This document shows positions 10,093-22,621 of a stretch of DNA of 64,000 bases, in pieces. Position numbers and translations under genes: made by a program. The notes beneath the pieces were generated by a model, which was not told where the DNA came from, ran no database searches, and saw only the letters and a program-made list of their open reading frames with translations. The stretch is taken from the NCBI GenBank assembly GCA_905160935.1, contig CAJHZI010000829.1, positions 15,001-79,000 on the forward strand. Reading direction: 5' to 3'. Source of the stretch: Enchytraeus crypticus (taxonomy: Eukaryota; Annelida; Clitellata; Enchytraeida; Enchytraeidae). Positions within the stretch are counted from its first letter, which is position 1. Each line of letters opens with the position of its first letter.

Positions 10093-13000
10093 ATGCTTGC
10101 CCAGAAGGAAAACTTATCATTTAAGAAAAGAAGACGCAAATCTGAACATGCCCTGCAGTCTAAGGTTAATACAATAGGCTTTATTATCAGACTTCTATTT
10201 TTTGTAATTTCCGTTTTGTGAGTTTTAACATTAATCAATTTCTGTAGTGTTCAGATGATCCAACTACTTTTTGTCTAATGTAAAATATCTCTACAATAAT
10301 GTAAATGATGTTAGAATGTAGGAACTGGATCTCCTATTCAAAACTAAATCTAAGGTCCAGTGTACTACATTTACACTTGTAATTAGCTTTGGGGCAAATT
10401 CTGTCATTTAAACTTTGGACTGATTTTCTGGATTTTGGAATTTGCACTTTTTTGGACCTTCTTTTTACTCGACGGCTTGATTTTGCCTAAATAGTGCTCG
10501 ATGTTGTCATTGATGACTGTAGCACTCTAGTTGTTGTTATTATTACTATTTAGTGCCATCTATTATTTTATTTTAGGACGAGAAAAGGACAAAGATCGCA
10601 GATGACTCTAAGAATTCCAAGAGTCTCGATGAATCAGTGGAAGACTCAGGATCAGAGACGACACTAATGACCAGATCTTCTGGAAATGCTACCTCTGCTA
10701 CGCATAGCATATCCAATAATCGTCTCACTGTATGGCATTAATTCACTGGCGCAATCTCTCCCAACTTTCTTTCGCTCTGTCTTTTCCCTGTGTATCCTCT
10801 TGCTTAATTGAAAAAAATAAGTGATTGAGTTAGAACTGCATTGTTGTGCAATAATTAGCAGGTCAGTCGCTGTTAGGCCTTGATTCCAATTAACTAATAA
10901 TGAATTATTTTATTTCAGTTAACTCCTGAATGTCTTTACTTAAATCTGATGTGATTAATTTATTTACTCATTGACAAATAGTTCTGAAGGATTTACTGAT
11001 GCAGATGCGACCGCCTTCTCTCAGGCAGGGTATGACGTCCGGTAGTGTTCGTGGAGCGTTGCTAACCTTATAACCGTTAATTCTAGTAACAAAATTACAA
11101 TAATTCATTAATTAGCCAGTAATTCTAGTAACAAAATCACACTACTTGATTAATTAACCATTAATTCTAGTAACAAAATCACACTAATTGATTAATTAAC
11201 CATTAATTCTAGTAAAATCACACTAATTGATTAATTAACCATTAATTCTAGTAAAATCACACTAATTGATTAATTAACCATTAATTCTAGTAACAAAATC
11301 ACACTAATTGATTAATTAACCATTAATTTTAGTAACAAAATCACACTAATTGATTAATTAACCAGTAACTCTAGTAACCGAATTGATTGGCAGATTGATT
11401 GTCTGTAGATGGGCGTGGTGAATCAAGGATCAGGATTGTTTAGCAATGCCAAATACTCACAAGTTGTCAGTCGACCCGTTGCCGCTAACTCGCTATCTAA
11501 CAACAGACAAGCCCGAGAGAGTTCTCACCCTAGTTGTGACCAATCAGCAACCAAGCGGAGTCCCTGCCGTGACCAATCAGCGACCAGGCGGAGTCACTCC
11601 CGTGACCAATCAGCAACCAAGCGGAGTCACAGCCATGACCAATCAGCAACTAAACAGAGATGTGGATCAGATAAGAAACAATCTACCACGTCAAATGATC
11701 ACCTGAGATCCCGTGACTCGTGGAAGGTAAGGGTGTGGCTTCTTGAGCTTCATGTTATCTCTCTCATAGTGCACTGCCCACCGGCATATAACGCCTCCAC
11801 TCTTCTCTGTCTTCCGCTTTCCTCTTCATTTCCACATACGAGTGGGTCTTTAAATCATCTAACATACCTAATCTCGGCAATCTCGGCCTGCCCCTGCCTC
11901 TTTTTCCTTCCATTCTACCTTCTCTGACCTCTTTTAATAGACCTTCCCCCCACATTCCTTTAGAATGTGTCCTATCCAACTCTTCTTCCTATTTCTTAAT
12001 ACATTTATCAACTGTCTATCTGTGCCAACTCTCCCTAGAACTTTCTCTTTCATGTTATATGTGGCACTTAATATAGATTAGTCGTAAAATAAATAAATAA
12101 AAGTTGAAAAAGAGATTCACGTTAGTTTGTAGACTTCGTATTAAATGACTGCACTGTTGTGCTCTGTACTAAATGACTGCACTGTTGTGCTCTGTACTAA
12201 ATGACTGCACTGTTGTGCTCTGTACTAGATGACTGCACTGTTGTGCTCTGTACTAAATGACTGCACTGTTATGTTCTGTACTAAATGACTTCACTGTTAT
12301 GTTCTGTACTAAATGACTTCACTGTTGTGCACTGTACTAAATGACTGCACTGTTGTGTTCTGTACTAAATGACTTCACTGTTATGTTCTGTACTAAATGA
12401 CTTCACTGTTGTGCTTTGTACTAAATGACTGCACTGTTGTGCTCTGTACTAAATGACTTCATTGTTGTGTTTTGTACTAAATGACTGCACTGTTGTGTTC
12501 TTCCAGCCTCCAGACATGCAGGTGATGTCATTGAGGCTGACTGAAGGTCTGAGTGTATGCATGCGTCGCTGCCTTCCTAACTCTGGTATCTCTCTCTGTT
12601 TATCTCTCTGTATGTCTAACTCTGGTATCTCTCTCTGTTTGTTTCTCTGTTTTTTGGGGTCCACTCGACCCAAAAGATACTGCAAACAATTAATATTGTG
12701 TCAGCTTGACCCACAGTCTGTGTCATTGTCTGTGTGTGGGTGTCCCTCAACCCAACAGATACTGGAAACTCTTACTTATTCTACCACCTTGACTAACATT
12801 GCCATATACATGTATTTTGTACACTCGTTTCTCTCAAATATTCCAAGCTGATTTCAGAGGTTAATTGTTTGTAATTTCCACCCACGACAAGAAGATTCTG
12901 TTGCAGTAGAAAAGTTTAGCCTCCGCTTCATCAGTGTATATACGATGAATGTTTGAGTACTAATTGAAATTCCGAACAGTGTAGAAGCTAGACAGTGTAG

Positions 13001-16000
13001 ACCTGTGTAAGAATTTAAAGAGGTTGTAGTTGTCTGGTACTTTTCTCTGCAGATGTTAAATATTTACTAGTTCATTGTTATGAAATGACAACATTGAAAG
13101 GATTATCTACATTTTTATGTTCCATTCAAAAATGATGCTAAATTGGCTACTAGATATTACAGTAAATTATTTATGTTCTTTTTGGTCCTACACATGACAA
13201 CCTCATGTGTAAAAGTATTCTTTCTTACTTACGGGTTTGTTTCTGTTGCAACAAGCTTATGGAAATTATATCTATTATGTTATTACTGTTACTATTATTA
13301 TTATTATATTATTTTATTAATTATTTAGATTATTACAGAAGTACCAAAGAGCAACTTGTGAGGCAACTCAAGAAGACGTAAGTAGATCTTCAGATATTTG
13401 ATTGTTGCTCTTTTGTTGTTGTATTGAGGCAGTCAGCTGGCAGATCTAAAATCAAAGCAATGCTTATGTTTACGTCAGTTTCTTCACTCAAAGGCGATGT
13501 CAGTGACCGACGAGCTCAGGATTTGAACCCCGCACATACTAATCCGCGGTTGAATATCTTAGCGACATCGCCACTGGCTCCAGCCAGAAAATAGATACCT
13601 ATACTCAACGAAAGCCTTTTCGTAAAAATCGCACAGTTTCTAGTTGAATTATAGTTATTTCCATGCAGCATGGTGACTATCTTTACTGTGTCATTCTCCA
13701 GTGATCTTAATGCGAGCGTGTTGGAGTTTTGATTTCAAGTTTGCTTTACTTTCTCTTTCTCAATATATGCTATCAATCAATATGAGTTTTACGTCCAGTT
13801 CATCGCCATAGGACGATGTCAGGGACGACTCTACCTGCATATTAACTCCTCTACTGGGCTCTGTGCTCTGTTTCCACATAACAGTGTGGTAAATTTGTAA
13901 ATAAAACTCCAGGTTGTTTCAACTGCATCTTTAGTAAACCACACATAATTAGAACCTGTCCAGTGGAACAGATATTATGTGTTTGATTCTAATGGAAATG
14001 TTATTAGCTTAGAATCATCTCTTGCTATTGTTATGTTTAGACTGTCAAGAACCAGCCCACTTGTGATAGAGGCGGAGTCAAGATGTGATGAGTCATCAGC
14101 AGGGGCCACACCCACTACTCAGTCGTCTAAGTGTCCAAATACGTCCATTGGAGTAGCCAGGCCCATTCCCTCGTCTTCTGTAAATCTATCACACAATTCA
14201 TTCAGTTCAGATGGTAGACCTGTCTCTCGTGCATCCAGCAGTGGTCACCATGCTTCCACCAGTGGTCACCATGCGTCCGCCAGTGGTCACCATGCTCCCA
14301 CCAGTGGTCACCGTGCTTCCACCAGTGGTCACTGTGCTTCCACAAGTGGTCACCATGCTTCCACCAGTGGTCACCATGCTTCCACATGTGGTCACTATTC
14401 ATCCACCACTGGTCATCATGTTTCCGATGAGTTGCAACAGAGAGAAAGACCCACTCTCTTCCACCAGACTGATGGGCTAGGGCAGAGAGAAAGGCCCACT
14501 CTCTTCCACCAGGCTGATGAGTTACAACAGAGAGAAAGGCCCACGTTCTTCCACCAGGCTGAGGAGGTACAACAGAGAGAAAGGTCCACTCTCTTCCACC
14601 AGACTGATGGCCTAGGGCAAAGAGAAAGGCCCACTCTCTTTCACCAGGCTGATGAGCTAGGGCAGAGAGAAAGGCCCACTCTCTTCCACCAGACTGATGG
14701 GCTAGGTCAGAGAGAAAGGCCCACTGTCTTCCACCAGGCTGATGAGTCACAAAGGAGAGAAAGGCCCACTCTCTTCCACCAGACTGATGAGTTACAACAG
14801 AGAGACAGGCCCTCACTCTTCCACCAGACTGATGAGCTGGGGCAGAGAGACAGGCCCGTTCGCTTCCACCAGACTGATGAGTTACAACAGAGAGAAAGGC
14901 CCACTTTCTTCCACCAGACTGATGGGCTAGGGCAGAGAAACAGGCCCTCACTCTTCCACCAGGCTGATGGGCTAGGGCAGAGAGAAAGGCCCACTCTCTT
15001 CCACCAGACTGAAGGGCTAGGGCAGAGAGATAGGCCCACTCTCTTCCACCAGCCTGAGGATATCTCACTAGTGGCGCCTTTGAGACCTGAAGACAGCGGA
15101 TCCTGTGAGAGACTATGGACTGAGGAGAGAGGTCAGGAATTCCAGCCATACGCAGGGAGTGGAATGGAAACAGACTTCAAAGGAGGTGAGAGGTCAAAGA
15201 GATCTTCAATTGAAAAATTCAGTAGTTATTTCTCAGAGAATAGTCGACCAGTTTTGAGAGCCTCGCATTTAAAGAATTCAGCACTAAATTTAGATCATAA
15301 TGCGCCGTCAGGTGGGTCGTCGTGCAGTGCACATCCAGTGGATCCACTGGATGGGATAAGTGAAGAGAGGAAAGAGGAGTTGAGGGAGATCCTGACCTGT
15401 CCTGATATCATCAGTGGTATCATGGATCCTAAGCTGCTGCTAGAGGTGCACACCATGATGCAGCAGAGTGCGGCGCAGGTTGGACAACAACAACAGTGTG
15501 CGGGGCAGGGTAGACAACAACAACAGCAGCAGCAAAGAAATGAGCAGCTGAGACATTGTGAGCAACCTAGGCAGCAGGAGCAGCAAAGAAATGAGCAGCT
15601 GAGACATTGTGAGCAACCTTGGCAGCAGGAGCAGCGTAGAAATGAGCAGCTGAGACATCGTGAGCAAACTAGGCAGCAGGAGCAGCAAAGAAATGAGCAG
15701 CTGAGAAATTGTGAACAACATAGGCAGCAAGAGCAGCAAAGAAATGAGCAGAATAGATATTACGAGCAAACTAAGCAACAAGAGCGGCAGAGAATACAAG
15801 AGCAGCAGAACTTTAGAGATTCAATAGAACTTCCACAGCGTCAGCAGAGCAGACAAGAGACATACAATGCTGGTCCTAGAGAGAGCCGGGACTTCACTGG
15901 TATGGGTAGCAGAGGTGTGGATAATCAGAGAAAGAATGTACTGGGAGTTGGGTGCAATAGGACTGTTAACAGCGAAGCTAATGAAGATAAATCCAGTCAT

Positions 16001-16927
16001 CAGTGGCTGGTGGGTGAGGGGAGAAATCAACAAAGATTTGGGTCTGACACGTCAGTGCACAGAGACGTACGTGCAGATGTTGGTGCGAGTGAACTGTTCA
16101 GATCTGAGCAGCGACAACAGTCTGTCCATCAAACCGTTCATCGTCATCACGGGTCTGGAAACCACGAGCTTGATCTGGGACCCTCCGCAGAAAATCTATT
16201 TGAGATGACTCGACGTGAGAATCGTGGAAGAAGAGAAGAGATGGTAGTTTCTCCACAGAAAAACAGGAGATGGGAGATTCCTTGTGATAAGTTCTCTAAT
16301 AGACATGGTATGCCCAGCTGCCCAGATAAGCACAAAAGTGTGTCTAGCTACCCAGATAAGCACTGTGGTGTGTCTAGCTACCCAGATAAGCACAAAAGTG
16401 TGTCTAGCTACCCAGATAAGCATAGTAGTGTGTCTAGCTGCCCAGATGATCACAGAAGTGTTCCTAGCTACCAGAGCTCCTGGCCTCTAGCCACTGGTAG
16501 CAGTAGATGTGCTACCGCTCACAGAGACTCTAATTACACTGATATGCACAATGCGTACAGTGGAACACATGGATCATCCAAGTGGACTAGTGCGCGCAGT
16601 GGATGCACCGATGTGCACAGCTCTACTAAGTGCACGAGCAGCACAGACCCAGACAGCCAACCTCTCTATGAGGTTCTGAACCCCAGCAAACTCTTTCGCT
16701 CTCCCAGCCCTCCACCTGTCAGACTGTTTAACCTGGGCTCATCTTCACCTGTCAGACAGTTTAACCTGGGCTCATCTTCACCTGTCAGACTGTTTAACCT
16801 GGGCTCATCTCCCCCTGTCAGACTGTTTAACCAGGGCTCATCTTCACCTGTCAGACTGTTTAACCTGGGCTCATCTCCACCTGTCAGACTCTTTGGCCAG
16901 GGCTCATCTTCACCTCAGAATCTGTAG
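10093..16927 (+). CDS. Unrecognised protein with five in-frame tandem-repeat blocks
   Basis: I do not recognise this gene. Proposed exons: 10093-10164 (start MLAQKENLSFKKRRRKSE), 10577-10729, about 10982-11029, 11409-11726 (DQSATKR repeats), 12507-12585, 13339-13377 and 14041-16927, ending in TAG. The phases of several neighbours agree: 10164/10577, 11726/12507 and 13377/14041. The joins 10729/10982, 11029/11409 and 12585/13339 do not work with plain GT-AG sites, so the middle is uncertain. The last exon is open for 2.9 kb. It holds 7-residue SGHHAST repeats (14230-14420), about fourteen 15-residue RERPTLFHQTDGLGQ repeats (14430-15055), a non-repeated stretch with EERKEELREILTCPD, 18-residue QQRNEQLRHCEQ repeats (15530-15790), SSYPDKH repeats (16316-16470) and 11-residue PVRLFNLGSSS repeats (16715-16915). 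It is predicted to be disordered and very polar. The non-repeated parts also stay open, which supports real coding. A polyadenylation-like AATAAA lies near 17390. Confidence 0.55.
10420..10555 (+). mobile_element. LINE-C 3' tail, solo
   Basis: Plus-strand copy of the shared tail, containing TTGGACCTTCTTTTTACTCG and ending in GTTGTTATTATTACTA. It is strongly truncated and lies in intron 1 of the plus-strand repeat protein, directly before the acceptor at 10575-10576. Confidence 0.7.
11070..11385. repeat. Intronic tandem repeat of about 40 bases
   Basis: About seven units with TTAATTCTAGTAACAAAATC and CACTAATTGATTAATTAACC. Some units lack the AACA part. It ends about 25 bases before the acceptor of the 11409 exon. 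Confidence 0.9.
11764..11990 (-). mobile_element. LINE-E 3' coding remnant
   Basis: The minus strand reads GRGRPRLPRLGMLDDLKT and AEDREEWRRYMPVGSAL, the same C-terminal LINE text as at 4690-4960. It is inserted in an intron of the plus-strand repeat protein. Confidence 0.7.
12135..12506 (+). repeat. 28-base minisatellite running into a splice acceptor
   Basis: About 13 units of a 28-mer containing TGACTGCACTGTTGTGCTCT. The final unit is altered to end in GTTCTTCCAG, which is the proposed acceptor of the 12507 exon. The array therefore supplies the intron's 3' end. Confidence 0.85.
12577..12645 (+). repeat. Duplicated donor region
   Basis: The exon end and donor, reading CTAACTCTGGTATCTCTCTC, occurs twice about 39 bases apart. 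The first copy is the proposed donor (GT at 12586). Confidence 0.6.
13455..13590 (-). mobile_element. SINE-A copy
   Basis: Minus-strand tRNA-like SINE with TGGCGATGTCG near its head, a B-box-like GGTTCAAATCC and the GAAACTGACGTAAACAT end. It lies between the 13339 and 14041 exons of the repeat protein. Confidence 0.75.
13775..13880 (+). mobile_element. Decayed LINE tail
   Basis: TCATCGCCATAGGACGATGT and the following GTCAGGGACGACTCTACC resemble the tail of the 2340-2695 element. Too short to say more. Confidence 0.35.
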
Positions 16928-18425
16928 CAGAGTTGTACGAAAATTTCGCGATCAGAAGCCGCAAGCTTCTCGCGAAAACCAGGTGTTAGATGTATACAAA
17001 ATATATAGGTGAAATTACTTGTGTTGGTATACTTTGTTGGTGCAGTTTAATTGTGTTTGTTAAAGACACTTTAGCACAATCTTATAATTTCATGTTGGAA
17101 TTTGTTGTTAATTATTGAATTTGTATCTAATTAAGAAGACAATTTGATTACATTTCTTTTCTAAGTTTTGACAAAGATAAATGTCATTTTTGTTATTCAA
17201 CATTGTAAGAGTGAATTCGTAAGGCTCTTTATGCAGGGTTTTGGTTTATTATTCTTTTGTTAATTGTCCTCATTCCAGTCGTTTTCCAGTCTAATCAGTC
17301 TCATCTTGTATAGAAATGAATTACTGATAATTTCATGTTTGTTGACTTATATTTTATTTGTATTTATTGTGGAAGGACGCTATTGTGAATAAATTCTATT
17401 AAACCAGATTGGTTGTATTTAAACTGAACTGAACTGCTTCTCATATTTTAACTTCTTTAGTTGTTTAACTAAAGAACCCCCAGTGTTGTGCAAGGGTGTG
17501 GTTGGGACCACTGCAGAATAGGGCAACCACAAACAATCTGCTGCTTATACGTAAGAGGCGACTAAGGCAGGAGCTGAGGATGGCAAGAGAAAACCCACCT
17601 CACCATGAAATATTTTCCCCCAGGATGAAATGGTGATTAATCCATCTAACTGAGGAAGTCAACGGGAAACCAACTCAAAAGCAATACCACCTCCCAAGCT
17701 ATATACTACATAAGGTATAGACGTTGTGAAGGGATTAACTTGTTGGATCTAAGGAGTGCTCTGATGGAGCGAGAAAGCAGATTTTGAGTATGAATATGTA
17801 GCTTGAACCTGCCACGTGACAGTGCACTGAAGAGAGAGAGTTGTTTAACTGTAAGTCACATAGATCATTACATTGTATATATGAGACCATGTGAACCATT
17901 CCATGGCTAGACAGGCATCAAATAACCAGTAAACATGTGCCTATGTCATGAGAAATTTAGAATGAAAACTGAGACTAAACAACTACATTAGAGCAGTACC
18001 ATCATCCATGATAGTCGATTTTAATCATAATTATTCACAACATCTAGTCTATATTTTTATCTTTATTCAAAATCGCCGCGAATATTTTCCTACAACAGTA
18101 CAAAAAATAATAATTTAGTACAGTTAAACTAAAAAATAATTGCCTTACAACTGCAACAATCAACTCTATATCACTCTCCAACCTTCTACAAAATACCAGG
18201 TTCAAAGACACAAATTCCTGCTAACAGTCGATATTTATCTTCATTTTCTTTGCTATTTTCATGCTTATCGTTATATACCATCTCTAGATATCCGCGACAT
18301 GTTCAACATTAATTTGTCTATAATAACAATAACACAAGTAAACAGCTGCATAAATGAGGTTTTAAGCTTCAGATTGTATCATTTCTTTTCTCTTACAATA
18401 ACCTCACGTACACTCCAAGCAAACT
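16928..18425. other. Convergent 3' flanks, with a dispersed repeat at 17465-17835
   Basis: Holds the 3' UTR of the plus-strand repeat protein (AATAAA near 17390) and that of the minus-strand glutamine-synthetase-like gene. Between them, 17465-17835 is a dispersed repeat: the part with CAACGGGAAACCAACTCAAA and GTGAAGGGATTAACTTGTTG recurs at about 55420-55600, and in inverted form in part near 29880-30010 and 35440-35580. Confidence 0.55.
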
Positions 18426-21400
18426 CTAGAACAACTTGAAGTAAAGTCGCTGCTCTTGTTCAATGTTCTCACTGCGCAGGGCATTCACCTCTGCGCCGCG
18501 CTTCATCTGAACAAACCAGCGGACAAACTCAGCACCAAGAGCGTCCACCATCACCTCGTCACTTTCCAGCGACTCCAGTGCCTCAGCAAGATTCCGAGGC
18601 ACTCGTTCTGCCGCAGAATCTTTCCCAGCAGCCGCTCTTGAAGCCGGCAGATCAAGCTTCTTAAGAATCCCATCTAAGCCAGCAGCAGCCGTAGCGGCTA
18701 CAACCAGGTAAGGATTGGCTGAGCCGCCCGGTAGCCGGTTTTCTACGTACGTTTCTTTTTCATTCATGTTCTTAACCCTGAATGCTGCAAATCTATCCTC
18801 AATTCCCCAGTTGAAGTGATCTGGTGCAGGCTCAACACTTAATCTTCGGTAGCAGTTAACTGTGGGAGCACAGAGAGCCGCTAGAGCGGGGCCGTGTTGG
18901 ATGAGCCCGGCTAACCAGTGCCGAGCGAGTGAGGAAAGACCGTCGGGAGCAGCGGGGTCGTGGAACAGATTCCACTGTCCACTCCAGAGGGAATGATTGA
19001 AGTGAAGTCCATTCGCTGATGAAGGATGCGAGGGCTTGGTCATGAATGTTGCGTCAATGTCTCTCAGCTTACTCAATTCCTTCACGCCTTGCTTCAGCCG
19101 GATCATCCAATCAGCCGCCTCAATTCCATACGTAGGCTTAACGGCAAATTCAAACTGACCAGGTGCGTGCTCAGTCTGCAACGTTCCGATATCTATCCCT
19201 AGCGCGGATAGGTTCTCGTCAAGCCAGTAGGCGTAGGATTCCTGTTCAGAGAAATCTAGGGCGTTGAATAGATCCTCCCCCTGGTATATGGGCTCAAACG
19301 TTCCTCGCTTGAACGCCATGAACTCTGCCTCAAAACTAGAGTAGAGCGTGTAGCCCTGCTTCTCCAGGCGTTGTAGAACATTCCTGGCAATAAACCTGAA
19401 ATACAGAGAATAAATAGGTAAACAAGCTAAAAGCTAAGGTTAACGTCAATTTCCTCACTCGAATGCGATGTCAGTGATGGGCGAGCCCAGAATTAGAACC
19501 CCGGACATACTGATCCGCGGTCTAGTATCTTACCGACGTCGCCAGTGGCTCCAGCCATATTAGGGCTATATTAGCCTTCTCAAATTTTCTCACTCATCCT
19601 CTCTCTAGCTATCTCTGCCTGCCTCTCTCTCTCTCTATTTATATATTCTCTATATTTAGTGCAGTAATACCAATACTTGAAGATCAGTATGGACACAAAA
19701 TAGAAGAAAATAATGAATTCTGCTATAGTGCATCTAAAAGATTCTAGGATGAGAGCCATCAGGCTGTCAAACCTGTGCCTCCTATGTGAGAGAGAGAGAG
19801 AGAGAGAGAACTATGTTTTATTTCAAAAATACACTCCAACATGCACACACACTAGGCCGTCAAAGAGGTCTAAAAACCCTATCTAGTTGATCACCCATCA
19901 TGCATGCACAAAAGTACAAACTAAAACATGAATATGCAAATTAAAAATGAAGAAGGAAATCAACTCAAAAATGAATATGTATATATACAATATGTGTACA
20001 AGTATATATATAATATATATATGAATATGTATATATACATATTCATATATATACATATTCATATATATACATATTCATATATGAATGAATATGTATATAT
20101 ACATATTCATATATATACATATTCATATATATACATATTCATATATGAATGAATATGTATATATACATATTCATATATGAATGAATATATATATATATAT
20201 ATACATATTCATATATATACATATTCATATATGAATGAATATGTATATATATAAAATATATGTACAACTGTAAGTGTAGTAATACAACATTGCCCTAATG
20301 TTTAATAGATTATATCATGCTAAGGCATCTCTATACTTTGCAACAGTTCTGGTAAAACAATCAATCTACAATAAAATGCACACAGTAAAAATCACTACAA
20401 TTTCAAATAACTATCATATGTAACGTAGCTCAAATAGCGTAATCTGATAAGATTTATCAGAGAGCAGAATTTATATGGAATTATCTAGCAAAAAGATGTG
20501 TCTTAATACTCTTTTATATGGCGAAGAACTGGATGTTAAATACAATAAACAATAGACTGATTGTTTATCAACAACGCTGAATAAAAACAACAGTTGTAAC
20601 AACCTGGGACAAGCAGCCTGTGGTGAACCGTCTCTGTAAGGTCTCATCCATCTTGTCTCACACAGGACTTCCCCGACGCGGTATTTCCCAGCCGCAGCCC
20701 ACGGCACAGGTCGCAGCGTGTCCGGCGCTGGGAACACGACGCAGTTGCCGTCACTGATCGGCTCAACCTCCAGCATCGGAACTATCTCTGATCTAGGTCC
20801 CAGCGCCAGTAGACCTGTCCATAGAACAGCGGAGCAGTAGTAGTAGTATTAGTAGCAGTAGTACATATGTTTATTTTAAAAATCCATCAAACATCGACAA
20901 GTAGTTGTGAAAGCAGATAAATCAAAAGTGTAAATCAATGTATGTAGCTTCAAACAGAAACTAAAATTTGCTCACTAAGGCCATCAGAGAGGCACTGAAG
21001 TACCCTATCGAGCAGACCACCGAGCTATTAGCTCATGAAGCTACACAACAGTTTACTGTCACACAACCTAATGACACGGTGAGCACTGGATTGGCAATGC
21101 TAATAATGAGATTTGTATAATGCTCTACATGTATAGATTACATTTATAGCTCCTGAAGCCAATCATCAAAGGAACATGTAAAGGCAGACTTAGGAAAGTC
21201 TTCCATTCCTCAAAGAGTGATTGATAGGTGGAACTCTTTGGGTGAGGAGGTAGTGACTGCGGTGTCGGTGAATAGTTTTAAAAACAAGCTGGATGTTGTA
21301 ATCATGAAAGACTAGGGATTGAAATAAGCCCTTGGCTTTCTTGCCTTTTTCCTGCTATCTAAGTTTGAAGAAGGATTGGAATACCGAAAGATGGTAGCAA

Positions 21401-22153
21401 TCGTGGTAAATCAGTATACTGTCACACTAATGACAGTGTGAGCACTGGATTTGAACCTTGTACCTACTGATCAGCTGACAAATTACAGACACAGGCTCAA
21501 CTCATACAATTAAGTTAAAAACTATAGAAATACTATGCCTTGTATTTCAAACTATACTTCAGATATTGAATATTGGATTAATTTACACTAATTAAAAAAG
21601 AAACGAATGAGAATAGTAATTATCGCCATTAGCTGGAGCCTGTGGTGAAGTCGGTAAGTTTTTCTACCGCAGAGCAGTATGTGCGGGGTTCAAATCCTGG
21701 GCTCGCCCATCACTGACATCGCTTTCTAGTGAGGAAACTGACGTTACCCTTAGCCTTACCAGCTTTTTTAATAACCTAGATTTTTTTTAAAAATTGTACT
21801 AGTGAGAGAGAAGCAAATCATAACTTATATTTATAAATACAGATGAATTTACAAGATCAATACCATATATGAATCTTAACAGAAGACCAGAGAGTGAACT
21901 GTAAATAATTCAAAACTGCAATCTATACAAAAGATTAGTATACGCCATACACACCTGCAAACAAGTCAACTCCTCGACTCATGTAGTGTTTGAAATGCCT
22001 CCTGGGTACAGATTTGCATCGTCCAATGCCGTGAATATCTGCCACTGTAAATCGTATGTAATCAAACCGATCCATTTCGATTTTAAGCTTTTTATTTTCA
22101 CCTGCTTCTAGGGAACCATTATCTTCAGAGAGACACAGACAGCCGTTCTCCAT
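18426..22153 (-). CDS. LGSN: Lengsin-like glutamine synthetase homologue
   Basis: Class I glutamine-synthetase fold of the lengsin/GS-like branch. Exons (minus): 22153-21955, 20814-20604 and 19395-18426 (stop included). All phases agree, giving 459 residues, close to family size. Exon 1 holds the N-terminal beta-grasp part ([20 protein letters not shown]). Exon 2 continues with [14 protein letters not shown]. Exon 3 holds the catalytic barrel: [17 protein letters not shown] matches the GS metal-site motif, then come [32 protein letters not shown] and [20 protein letters not shown], matching the GS ammonium/ATP-side motif with its Glu and Arg. Vertebrate lengsin is a lens protein regarded as catalytically dead. 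Here most signature residues seem kept, so a gamma-glutamyl ligase role is possible (inference). No targeting peptide is obvious. The symbol is by family only. Confidence 0.85.
19430..19558 (-). mobile_element. SINE-A copy
   Basis: Minus-strand copy in intron 2 of the GS-like gene: head TGGAGCCACTGGCGACGTCGG-like, then a decayed B box and the GAGGAAATTGACGTTAACCT end. Confidence 0.75.
19980..20255. repeat. AT-rich self-complementary repeat
   Basis: Many units of ATATGTATATATACATATTC and ATATATGAATGA. The unit is its own near reverse complement, so the region can fold into hairpins. It lies in intron 2 of the GS-like gene. Confidence 0.9.
20842..21040 (-). mobile_element. LINE-D 3' tail
   Basis: Begins with a TAGTAG run and AAATCCATCAAACATCGACA, then GAAACTAAAATTTGCTCAC and the GAAGTACCCTATCGAGC segment. 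The same tail precedes the longer copies at 27525-28420 and 34834-35380. Confidence 0.65.
21190..21400 (+). mobile_element. LINE C-terminal coding remnant
   Basis: The plus strand reads [15 protein letters not shown], then [16 protein letters not shown] and a stop, the usual last residues of LINE ORF2 proteins. The tail after the stop is unique in this window. It lies in intron 1 of the GS-like gene. Confidence 0.6.
21639..21772 (+). mobile_element. SINE-A copy, nearly complete
   Basis: Head TGGAGCCTGTGGTGAAGTCGG, B-box GGTTCAAATCC, then GCTTTCTAGTGAGGAAACTG and a T/A tail, in intron 1 of the GS-like gene. Confidence 0.75.
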
Positions 22154-22621
22154 TACCAGAATTCTTTTCGATCTGATTTTACTAACAACACAAATAGATG
22201 TTTGTAGAGAACACAGCCTAGATTAGGCAAAACTCGTGAAGATAACTATAACTATACTTCAGTAAGATAATCATCATGTTTCATAACAACATGCAATCAG
22301 CTGATTGCGCCATCCATATTTCGCGCTACAGCTCCGCAGCTGACTATGATCCCAGTATATTAATTCCATTGAATAAGATTCCTGCTTTTTAAGGTATACT
22401 TTATCATTGAGCACTTTAAAGTCTAAATAATGAAATGTGGTCAATATTATTTTTAATATTTTGTGTATTCAACTTTCATGTTTTTACAAAGCCTCGTCGA
22501 AATTACTGAAGTACAATCTTTAAAGGATCAGTACGAGGAAATCTCATCAATAAAAATTGATTAAATTTATTATTCCTGGTTAATAGAAGTGATTTTGTCC
22601 TGTTATAGTTCGATGTTGTCA

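Noticed and set aside
14202..15149. Long minus-strand open frame of 315 codons
   Set aside because: It is the antisense of the 21- and 45-base in-frame repeats of the plus-strand gene. The openness comes from the repeat period, and the plus strand alone stays open through non-repeated sequence.
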